This document shows positions 19,541 to 27,748 of a stretch of 53,311 nt of DNA, piece after piece. How positions within the stretch are numbered: position 1 is the first letter of the stretch; every line of letters starts with the position of its first letter. The notes under the pieces were generated by a model. It ran no database searches and was not told the DNA's origin. It saw nothing but the letters and a program-made list of their open reading frames with translations. The stretch comes from Palleronia salina (GTDB lineage: Bacteria > Pseudomonadota > Alphaproteobacteria > Rhodobacterales > Rhodobacteraceae): NCBI RefSeq assembly GCF_900141995.1, contig NZ_FQZA01000017.1, positions 1 through 53,311 of the forward strand, read 5' to 3'. Position numbers and translations under genes: made by a program.

Positions 19541-19654
19541 GTCTTCCTCCCTTGAAGCAGCTCCAGTCGGGCGGGCTGCGTTCTTGTCGCGGTCATTGCC
19601 GCGTTGGAACCGTCGCGGAAGATCGCTATGCCGACAAATTCAAAAACGGCGAAC

Positions 19655-19673
19655 GAATATACCAATATTGGTA
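19655..19673 (-). promoter_or_regulatory. Candidate GbpR operator upstream of chvE
   Basis: TACCAATATTGGTA (19660-19673) is a perfect 14-base palindrome with the T-N11-A spacing of LysR-type boxes. It lies two bases beyond the regulator stop and about 120 bases upstream of chvE. The flanking decamer GAATATACCA (19655-19664) recurs exactly at 20724-20733, upstream of the regulator itself. The shared motif at both transcription units suggests one regulator controls both; binding is inferred. Confidence 0.6.
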
Positions 19674-19675
19674 AG

Positions 19676-20653
19676 TCATTCGGTCGGCGTGGGTGCGCGC
19701 TCCATCAGCTGCCTTATCACCCGTTCGGCCGCGGGCGTCGCCTCGTCCTCGATCCGCCGGACCAGGCCATAGGTCTTGACCCGCAGGTCGGGCGCGACGT
19801 CAAGCATGTCGACCCGCCCGCCGATCCCCGTCTCGCGCACGTAGAACTCGGCCACCGCGCGGGCGAGGGGGGCGATGGCGTCGGTATCGTGGACCAGGGC
19901 CAGCGTGAACAGCGTCGACGTGGTCCCAAGCGTGCGCTCGGGCAGGCGGAAGCCGTGCGAGACCAGGTAATTCTCGGTCGTCTGGCGCAGCAGCCCGCCC
20001 GGCGGCTGCATGACCCAATCGAAGTCGAGGCAGTCGTCGAGGGTCAGTTCGGTGCGTCCGGACAAGGGATGCCCGCGCCGCACCACCAGCGCGATGGGCT
20101 CTTCGCTCACCGGCTCGAACCGGAACGGTCGCGGATCGACCCCGTCCGGCACGCGGCCGAGGAAGAAATCAAGCTCGCGGGACAGCAGCGCGTCGGTCAG
20201 CTTGACCGAGGTGTCCACGTGCACGGTCAGTTCGATCTGCGGGAACTCGGCGCGCAGATCCCGCACGGTGGGCAGCAGCCACTGCATCGACGGACCCGTA
20301 ACCGAGCCGATCCGCACGATACCGTGCGCCCCCTGCAACGTCTGGTCGATCCGTTCCTGCGTCAGGTCGAGATCCGAGAGCATCCGCGTCGCCCCCTTGG
20401 CAAGAATTTCCCCCACCTCGGTCAGCTTCACACCGCGAAGGTGGCGGCGGAAGATCGGCGCGCCCACCGCCTTTTCCAGCTGCGCCAGCAGGCGCGACGC
20501 CGCCGGCTGGGTCATGCCGACCTTCTCGGCCGCCGACAGGACCTGCCCCGTCTCGGCGATGGCGGCGACGAGCTGGAGATGGGTCATCTTCACCCCGCGC
20601 CGGATCAGGACGTTGAACGAGTTGCTGCGGGAGTATTCGGGGGGCGGTGGCAT
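19676..20653 (-). CDS. gbpR: LysR-type regulator of sugar uptake (GbpR-like)
   Basis: The 325-residue protein has an N-terminal winged helix (THLQLVAAIAETGQVLSAAEKVGMTQPAASRLLAQLE) that places recognition residues near 40-60, then the LysR ligand-binding domain (VRIGSVTGPSMQWLLP, FDWVMQPPGGLLRQ). The long N-terminal lead before THLQLV and the GV.LTEVGE segment are as in GbpR, the galactose-binding-protein regulator next to chvE in Agrobacterium. The start could also lie at an internal ATG (residue 23), but upstream residues look family-like. It likely senses a sugar or sugar acid and controls chvE-gguAB and the two catabolic genes. Confidence 0.82.
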   Translation of the reverse strand: MPPPPEYSRSNSFNVLIRRGVKMTHLQLVAAIAETGQVLSAAEKVGMTQPAASRLLAQLEKAVGAPIFRRHLRGVKLTEVGEILAKGATRMLSDLDLTQERIDQTLQGAHGIVRIGSVTGPSMQWLLPTVRDLRAEFPQIELTVHVDTSVKLTDALLSRELDFFLGRVPDGVDPRPFRFEPVSEEPIALVVRRGHPLSGRTELTLDDCLDFDWVMQPPGGLLRQTTENYLVSHGFRLPERTLGTTSTLFTLALVHDTDAIAPLARAVAEFYVRETGIGGRVDMLDVAPDLRVKTYGLVRRIEDEATPAAERVIRQLMERAPTPTE

Positions 20654-20723
20654 CGGGCGCTCGGACTCTCGGGCTGGAAGGATCGCGCAAGCCTAGGAAG
20701 CCGTGAGGACGGACCACAAGTTG

Positions 20724-20733
20724 GAATATACCA
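20724..20733 (-). promoter_or_regulatory. Second copy of the candidate GbpR motif, upstream of gbpR
   Basis: GAATATACCA is identical to 19655-19664 in sequence and in orientation relative to transcription. It lies about 70 bases upstream of the gbpR start. The palindromic half present at the chvE copy is not conserved here (TTGGAATATACCATGAGG instead). It could be an autoregulatory site. Confidence 0.45.
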
Positions 20734-20936
20734 TGAGGGGCATGAAGCGGGCCGAATTCGTGCCATTCTGTGAAGTCCGTCCGCCTGGATGGTCGCGGCA
20801 TCGGGGGCGCCGATACCGCACGCGCTTGTAATGCCGTGCCGCGGCGTCATCGAAAGCCTTGCGTTACCCTTGCGGCACCCTGATCGTGGCTGGCACGGGG
20901 CACTCCCGATCACACCGTGTGAGGGCGAGGTACAGG

Positions 20937-21980
20937 ATGGGCGAAACGGTTGAAAACACCTGGCGCGGATCCGGGATGCCGCTCGACGCGCCCTGGCCGC
21001 GCTCCGACGCGGCCCCCGTCTCGGCCCTGCTTGCGCGATGCCCGTCCCACGCTCCGACGGACCTGATCGACAGTGAGGCCCTGGCTGGGCTTTTCGGCGT
21101 CCGTCGGATGCATCTCAAGGATGAACGGTCCCGCATGGGACTGGGCAGCTTCAAGGCGCTGGGGGCGGCGCACGCCATCGCCCGCGCGGCAACGGCGGTC
21201 GACGCGCCGGACCCCTCGCGCGCGTTGACGGGCCGCGTTTTCGTCGCGGCCAGCGCCGGCAACCACGGATTGTCGGTCGCCGCGGGGGCGCGGATCTTCG
21301 GCGCGCGCGCCGTGATCTACCTTGCCGACACCGTGCCGGAGTCCTTCGCCGACAGGCTGCGCGCCAAGGGGGCCGAGGTCGTTCGCGCGGGGGAGACCTA
21401 CGAGAACAGCATGCGCGCGGCCGAAAGGGACGCCGCCGCGAAAGGGTGGACCCTGCTCTCGGACAGCTCGTGGCCCGGCTACACCGATCTGTCGATGTCG
21501 GTGATGGAGGGCTATCTGCAACTGGCCGCCGAGGCCGTCGAACAGGTCGGTGCGCCGCCCAACCATATCTTGTTGCAGGCCGGCGTGGGCGGGCTGGCGG
21601 CCGCGGTCGCGGCCCATGCCCGACGGGCCTGGGGGGACGCGCCGACCATCATCGTGGTCGAGCCCGAGGCCGCGCCGGCCCTGGCCGCCGGTATTTCCGC
21701 CGGTCACGTGGTCGACACCGTCGGGCCGGTGTCGTGCATGGGGCGGCTCGACTGCAAGACGGCGTCGATGATCGCCCTCAAGGGGCTGTCCCGCGACGCG
21801 GATCTGTTCGTCACGGTCAGCGAGGATGCCGGCCGCCGGGCCGCCGCGATACTGGCCGATGCCGGCTATCCGACCACGCCGTCGGGCGCCGCGGGGATCG
21901 CGGCGCTGCTGGAAGGTGTCGCGCCCGGGCCGGACGCGCGGGTCATGGCCATTCTCAGCGAGGGCGGCGAGGGTGGCTGA
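20937..21980 (+). CDS. PLP-dependent ammonia-lyase (diaminopropionate ammonia-lyase / EutB-like)
   Basis: The 347-residue protein has fold-type II PLP features. The Schiff-base lysine is Lys73 in GLGSFKALG, the phosphate or substrate loop is SAGNHG, and a glycine-rich loop LLQAGVGGLAAA follows. The block MGRLDCKTASMIAL is typical of diaminopropionate ammonia-lyases (YgeX/DpaL) rather than of classical threonine dehydratase. It would eliminate ammonia from a beta-substituted or diamino acid. ATG 20937 was chosen because AG-rich bases precede it and the upstream codons look non-coding. The next gene overlaps by eight bases. The substrate is unknown; the neighbours suggest an unusual or D-amino acid released by hydrolysis. 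Confidence 0.8.
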   Translation: MGETVENTWRGSGMPLDAPWPRSDAAPVSALLARCPSHAPTDLIDSEALAGLFGVRRMHLKDERSRMGLGSFKALGAAHAIARAATAVDAPDPSRALTGRVFVAASAGNHGLSVAAGARIFGARAVIYLADTVPESFADRLRAKGAEVVRAGETYENSMRAAERDAAAKGWTLLSDSSWPGYTDLSMSVMEGYLQLAAEAVEQVGAPPNHILLQAGVGGLAAAVAAHARRAWGDAPTIIVVEPEAAPALAAGISAGHVVDTVGPVSCMGRLDCKTASMIALKGLSRDADLFVTVSEDAGRRAAAILADAGYPTTPSGAAGIAALLEGVAPGPDARVMAILSEGGEGG

Positions 21981-23139
21981 CCGCTCGGCCATCTTTCCCG
22001 CCGACGAGTTCCGGGGCCGCATTGCCCGGATCCAGGACCAGATGCACACGCGGGGTGTCGATGGGCTGCTGCTGACCACCGCAGCGGACATCTTTTATAC
22101 CACGGGCTTCCTGACCCGGTTCTGGGACAGCCCGGCCCGCCCGTGGTACGTGGTGGTTCCGGCCTCGGGCGACCCGGTCGCCGTGATCCCGTCGATCGGC
22201 GGTGAGCTCATGGCCGAGACCTGGATCGGCGATATCCGCAGCTGGGACGCACCGGACCCGCGAGATGACGGGATTTCGCTCCTGGCAGAGACGGTCGCGG
22301 GCCTCGTCCCCGGAAACGGTCGGATCGGCGTGCCCATGGGCCCCGAAACGCACCTGCGCGCACCGCTGTCCGACTACGAGACGCTGCGCGCCCGGCTGTC
22401 GCCCATGGCCTTCGTCGATGCGACGGCCTGCATCCAGCGCGTGCGCGAGATCAAGTCCGAGGCCGAGATCCTCAAGATCCGCGAGGCCTGCCGCATCGCG
22501 GGCCGGGCCTTCGACCGGGTCACCGACTTCGCAAGCTGCGGGCGGGGTTTCGACGCTGTCATGCGCGACTTCCAGATGGCGCTGATCGGCGAGGGCGCCG
22601 ATTGGGTCAGCTATGTCGCGGGCGGGATCGGACCCGACGGATACGGCAGCGTGATCTCGCCGCCGGGGCCGGTCCCCCTGCGGCGCGGCGACGTCTTCAT
22701 GCTGGATGCCGGGGCGGTTCGGGATGGCTATTACTGCGACTTCGACCGGAATTACGCCGTCGGCAGCGTCTCTTCCGTCATCGGCCGGGCACACGCCGGG
22801 TTGTGGCAGGCGACCGAAGACATGCTGACCCTACTGCGCCCCGGGATGCTTGCGCGCGAGGTCCATGCCCTTTTCGGCGAGGCCATGCGCAAGGCGGGGG
22901 TCGTTCCCAGTGGCTGGCGTCTTGGCCATGGGCTCGGGATCGCCTTGACCGAATGGCCGTCGTTCTCGGCGGTGGACGAAACACCGCTGCGCGCGGGCAT
23001 GGTCCTGACGCTGGAGCCCGGTTGCGTCACCGAAGCCGATCGCATCCTGCTGCACGAAGAGGTCATCGTGCTGCGGGCCGAGGGCGCCGAGCTGCTGTCG
23101 CCCAGAACGCCGGTCACGCTGCCACAGGTCGCGGCATGA
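21973..23139 (+). CDS. M24-family metallohydrolase (Xaa-Pro peptidase/creatinase/ectoine-hydrolase type)
   Basis: The 388-residue protein starts at GTG 21973, overlapping the lyase stop. The N-terminal domain (RIARIQDQMHTRGVDGLL) is that of creatinase/prolidase-like enzymes. The C-terminal pita-bread domain keeps all five metal ligands: Asp245 (FMLDAG), Asp256 (CDFDRN), His319 (LGHGLG), Glu348 (LEPGC) and Glu363 (LHEEV). Such enzymes cleave amide bonds next to imino or cyclic groups; EutD/DoeA opens ectoine. By eye this protein is not especially close to DoeA, so another small cyclic or acylated amino acid is equally possible. Confidence 0.83.
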   Translation: MADRSAIFPADEFRGRIARIQDQMHTRGVDGLLLTTAADIFYTTGFLTRFWDSPARPWYVVVPASGDPVAVIPSIGGELMAETWIGDIRSWDAPDPRDDGISLLAETVAGLVPGNGRIGVPMGPETHLRAPLSDYETLRARLSPMAFVDATACIQRVREIKSEAEILKIREACRIAGRAFDRVTDFASCGRGFDAVMRDFQMALIGEGADWVSYVAGGIGPDGYGSVISPPGPVPLRRGDVFMLDAGAVRDGYYCDFDRNYAVGSVSSVIGRAHAGLWQATEDMLTLLRPGMLAREVHALFGEAMRKAGVVPSGWRLGHGLGIALTEWPSFSAVDETPLRAGMVLTLEPGCVTEADRILLHEEVIVLRAEGAELLSPRTPVTLPQVAA

Positions 23140-23873
23140 GCGGGCGGGCCGATCCGATCGAGACGCTGCCGAACCCCCGCCTGGGGCTGGTCGTGCTTCA
23201 GGCCGACGAGACCATCGAGCGGGATTTCAGGCGGATCTTTCCGGCCGACGATGTCGATCTATTCGTCACGCGGATCCCGTCAGGGGCGATGCTGACGCCC
23301 GAGACGATCGCGGCCATGGAAGCCGACCTTCCGTCCGCCGTGGCGCTGTTGCCGTCGGCGTCCCCCTTCGCGACCGTTGCCTATGCCTGCACCTCGGGCA
23401 CGGCGCTGATCGGCGCGCGGCGGGTCCGCGAACTGGTCGAAGGCGCGACAACGACGGCCTCGGTGACCAATCCGCTCTGCGCCGCGCTTGCGGGGTTCGG
23501 GGCCCTGGGCCTCCGCCGCATCGGGCTGGTTTCGCCGTATGGCGCTGCGGTTTCGTCGGGCTTTCGAAATGCGCTCGAGGCACGGGGCATCACGGTCGTC
23601 GCGACCTTTTCCTTCGACGAGGAGTCCGAGGCGCGTGTCGCGCGCATCGCTCCGGCCGCCATCGCCGAGGCCGCCAGACGCCTGGCGTCGGGCGGCGGAC
23701 TGGATGGCCTGTTCCTGTCCTGCACGAACCTTCGGACGCTCGATATCCTCGACCCGCTCGAGGCGGAGTTGGGGATTCCGGTTCTCAGTTCGAACCAGGT
23801 CCTGGCGTGGCACATGGCGCGCAGTGCCGGACTTGACCGACCGCCCGTGCCCGGCTGTCTGAGAGACAGGTAG
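23136..23873 (+). CDS. Asp/Glu racemase superfamily enzyme (maleate isomerase / EutA-like)
   Basis: The 245-residue protein overlaps the M24 gene by four bases. Both catalytic cysteines of the racemase/isomerase type are present: Cys85 in AYACTSGTALIG and Cys196 in LFLSCTNLR. This excludes arylmalonate decarboxylase, which keeps only one. EutA of ectoine clusters and maleate isomerase share the CTSGTALIG block. It would invert a stereocentre or isomerise a double bond by proton transfer between the cysteines. It is the third and last gene of the operon; no transporter is attached. Confidence 0.82.
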   Translation: MSGRADPIETLPNPRLGLVVLQADETIERDFRRIFPADDVDLFVTRIPSGAMLTPETIAAMEADLPSAVALLPSASPFATVAYACTSGTALIGARRVRELVEGATTTASVTNPLCAALAGFGALGLRRIGLVSPYGAAVSSGFRNALEARGITVVATFSFDEESEARVARIAPAAIAEAARRLASGGGLDGLFLSCTNLRTLDILDPLEAELGIPVLSSNQVLAWHMARSAGLDRPPVPGCLRDR

Positions 23874-24252
23874 GCGCGCCTCGCCCGGCAGAAAGGCGGT
23901 CGAACAGGGGCGGTGACGGGTATCGACCGCGCGACGCGAAATTCAAGCGGCGACCGAACCGATCGTTATTGCGGGCGCACCCCGGCATGCGGACGAGACC
24001 GGAAGATCCGGCGGCAAAACCTTCGAGTGATACGAAATCATTTATGCGCAAACGCTCGCGCTGTTGGAAAGCGCGGCTCGATATTGCATCGCTTGATTTT
24101 ATATAACTTGCTGCGTTTCAGGGGTATAGCTGCTGTCGGCAGTGGCCAATTTCCGGGATTTTTACGTCCCTTCATTGCGTGACTGCCCGCGCCCCGCTGC
24201 GGTCCGATTAAGAAAAGGCACCCAAATTCATATCCATAGATTGCATAGCGTA
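23874..24252. other. AT-richer intergenic stretch before the decayed RTX gene
   Basis: About 380 bases. The part 24040-24120 is notably AT-rich and includes TTTTATATAACTT, which would suit a promoter for the RTX gene, but I cannot fit a good -35/-10 pair. No RNA gene or small protein is recognised, and no ribosome binding site is obvious before ATG 24253. Confidence 0.45.
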
Positions 24253-27200
24253 ATGAGCGTCAATCTTCCCGAATTTCCGTCCATTCCCAGCCCCAACTAT
24301 ATCGAGGTGACGCTGACGGACGGTCCGGATCTCTACGGCGAACAAGGCGGTTTCGTGCTCGGGGTGGCGGCCCTGGCGGGGAACGACACCATCACGGCCG
24401 GAGATTTCGACGACTCCCTGGTCGATGCGGGTGACGGTGACGACCAAGTGCTCGGTTCGATGTACAACGGCGTGATCCTTGGGGGGCCGGCAACGACACG
24501 CTCGAAGCGGGTGCACGAACCTGGATTGACGGCGGGATCGGGGACGACCTGATCCGGGCCGACGGGACCAGACCGTCCAATTCCGGCGGAGACAGTGACA
24601 CTGGATCGTGGGAGGCGACGGGAACGACACGATCGAGGCGGCGTCTCTCCGGGATCTCAGCTACACGACGATTTTCGATGGGTCGGCTGCCCGGAACCAG
24701 ACGATCATCGTCGGCGGTGCGGGGATCGATCAGCTGGTCATCGCGTCGGACTTGGCGGATGTCAGCGCCTTCCGCGATAGCGACGGGGGGATCTACCTGC
24801 GTGACGGCAGCACGGATGTCCCGGTGGTTGTCCACGAGGTCGAGCAATTCGTCTTCGATGACCAGACCGTCCTGCTAGAAGATCTCGACGTTTCGGTTCC
24901 GGTGATCGGCACGACCGGAGACGACACGCTTGACGGGACCGATGGCCCGGAGCGGATCGAAGGCAAAGATGGTGACGATCTTATCCTTCCCGGCAGCGGT
25001 CTTGATACCGTCGACGGGGGCGACGGCGAGGATACCGTCAGTTTCGCCGATGCCGCCGGGCCGATCTTCTTCCGTCTCCAGCCGAACGAGACGGGCGATT
25101 ACTTCCGCTTTCCGGTTGCCGACGGGCCGGATGGCAACGCGCTGGACCTGTCCAACATCGAAAGCTTCACGGGCACCGGCTTCGATGACACGTTTCAGGG
25201 CACCGACGGGGACAACACGATCCTTGGCCTTGGAGGAGACGACCTGCTCCGCGGCAGCCGGGGGGCGGATCATTTTGACGGCGGGGACGGCGTGGATACC
25301 GACCGCTATCTCCAGGGCGGGGCGCTGTCGGCATCGTTGATGGACGGCACGGGCACCGGCGGGGAGGCCGATGGCGACAGCTCTACCGGGGTCGAGAACC
25401 TGACGGGGGGTCATGACGACGACCTGCTCGAAGGCGATGACGGGGCGAACGTCCTGCTGGGGGACACGACCGAATCCCTTTACTTCGACGTGCGCGGCGC
25501 CGGGTGGGACACCCTGATCGGACACGGCGGTGACGATACGCTGGACGGCGGCACCTACAGATCGGATTACTCCGGATCGGGCTCCACGGCGGATGTGGCG
25601 GTCTATGCCGGACCAAGGGCGCGCTACGATATCACCGGCACCGCGAATGACGGATCCTCCGCGATGACCGTGGCGGACAGCGCGCCGGGGGGCGACGGCA
25701 CCGATACGCTGTTCAATATCGGATCCCCGGTCTTCTCGGACGGGGTCATGGTCATGGCCACGCCCCGTTCCGCGCCGTTGAACATGCCGACGACCGAAGA
25801 GGACGACACGATCTACGGCTCGGCGGTCTACGTGCAGGACTTCATGCTCTAGGGAAAGGGCGGTGACGACGTGTTCCTGCCCGGCCTCTACGCCCGCAGC
25901 TTCCACGGGGGCATCGGGACGACCGCGTCGATTTCTCGGCCTTCACCACCGGTGTCGTCGTCGACCTGGCGACCCGGTCCGGCACGGGCGACGGCGCGAT
26001 GACCTTCGTGTCGATCGAGGACATCACCGGCACGGGCTATGGCGACCGCCTGGCGGGCGACGACGCCGCGAACCGGTTCACCGGCGGGCGGGGCAACGAC
26101 ACCATCGAAGGCGGCAGCGGCCAGGACGCGGTCGTGTTCGGCGTGTCCCTGGCCGATGCCGCGTTTTCGCTGGACGCGGACGGATTGATCGTATCCTCGG
26201 CGGAGGGTGCCGACCTGCTGATGCCCGATGTCGAAAGCCTGGTCTTTTCCGACGCCACGCTGGGATTCCAGCAAGCCGTGGCCCAGGCCGGGACAGGGCC
26301 GGACATCGACGGCACCGAGGTGCGCGACGTGCTCGAGGGCACGTTCATGGGCGAACGGATCACGGTGCTGGGTGGTTCGGACTGGGTCACGCCGGGCCGC
26401 GGCAACGATACGGTCGACGGCGGCGCGGGCAACGACATGGTCGCCTAGTCCGACGTTGAGAATGTCGCAGACCGCGGCACGGGTTTCCTGCTGCAGCTCG
26501 ACCTGGGCGCCGGGACGGCGCAGGTGTTCGGCGACGAGACCGACACGCTGATCTCGGTGGAGCGGGCCACCGGCACGATCTCGGAAGACGTGCTGATGGG
26601 GGACGACGGCAACAACCAGCTGCGCGGACTGGGCGGATACGACTGGTTCATCGCCACCGAGGGTCAGGACACAATCGACGGTGGGGCGGGGCAGGACATG
26701 ATCTCGTTCGTCGAGTACGAGACCACGTCCACCGATGCCTTGCTGGACGTGTTCGGCACCGATGGCCTGCCGCCCGCCGCCGACGTGGCAAGCGGGATCG
26801 TGATCGATCTGGCCGCGCCCGAAAACAACTCGGGTCTTGCGGCGGGCGTGACGCTGACATCGATCGAACGGGTGACCGGATCGTCCTTCCAGGACGTCTT
26901 CTTCGGTGATGACGGTCAGAACAATTTCCGCGGCCTCGGCGGATACGACTGGTTCGTGTCCTCGGCGGGCGGGCGCGAGCGCTATTACGGCGGATCAGGC
27001 CTGGACACGGTCAGCTACGTGGATGCGGACGGGGCCATCACGGCGCACCTGTCCAACGGCGCCGGGGTGGCCGGCCAGGAAACCGGCTATGGCACGCGGG
27101 GCGACGCCGCGCTGGATCTCTACTTCGAGATCGAGAACCTGGTCGGGTCGCGCTTCGACCACGCGCTTCGGGGCTCGTCCGGGCGCAACCAGCTCAACGG

Positions 27201-27459
27201 GTTGGACGGCGACGACCTGATCTTCGGGTTCGGCGGCACCGATTACCTGAAGGGCGGGGATGGCAACGACCGGATCGACGGCGGCGCGGACTCGGACTAC
27301 GCGCTCTACGATGGGGCGCAATCGGACTACACACTCACCCGCAGCTCGGCGACCGAGGTCACGGTGACGGGGCAGGGCTTCACCGACACGGTCAGCAATG
27401 TCGAGTATTTCCGGTTCGACGATGGCACCACGTCCATCTGGGAGCTCAGCATCGTCTGA
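24253..27459 (+). pseudogene. Decayed RTX-repeat protein gene
   Basis: Joining the frames gives one protein of about 1,070 residues, starting MSVNLPEFPSIPSP and composed mainly of calcium-binding RTX repeats, ending FRFDDGTTSIWELSIV. Five lesions break it. Single bases appear lost in the G run at 24481-24486, near 24602, and in GGG at 25916-25918. In-frame TAG codons stand at 25850-25852 and 26446-26448 (repeat sequence continues in frame after both). The last 115 codons are paralogous to the gene at 1-346. Two internal near-copies of DDGxNxxRGLGGYDWF occur in the last third. Indels in G runs could be assembly errors, but two stops as well argue for real decay. Whether the 3' open piece from about 26524 is still expressed is unknown. 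Confidence 0.75.
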
Positions 27460-27748
27460 CCAACAGCCCGGTCGCGGGGGCGGGCGGGGTGACGCCCTGC
27501 GCGACTGCCTGATGGCACCCCGGGGGTATCCGAACGCACCGTTCCGCGGTGCGTGAGGGCGCAGCACGCCGACGCGGGGCGTGGCGCGAAACGGGCTTGA
27601 TCCCCACCCACGCGGGCGCGCGTCTCGTGGCTGGCACGACCCGATTGCCCCTTGGGTGCGGGTTCCTGTATCGGAGCCCCTGACAGAGGACGGCACTGCG
27701 ATCGCGGCTTGGTGGCCGCGTTGCGGCCGGCATTCATTGGAGGCGCGA

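Noticed and set aside
17540-19555. Plus-strand open frame of 671 codons opposite gguA and chvE
   Set aside because: It spans two well-supported genes and the hairpin between them in antisense; composition is typical of a shadow frame.
24481-24486. Phase-variable G tract
   Set aside because: Only six G, and further lesions downstream would still prevent expression, so switching at this tract alone could not restore the protein.
25850-26448. Possible TAG recoding (amber read-through) in the RTX gene
   Set aside because: TAG serves as a normal stop at 344-346, 2185-2187, 7410-7412 and 12765-12767, and frameshifts occur in the same gene, so decay explains it better.
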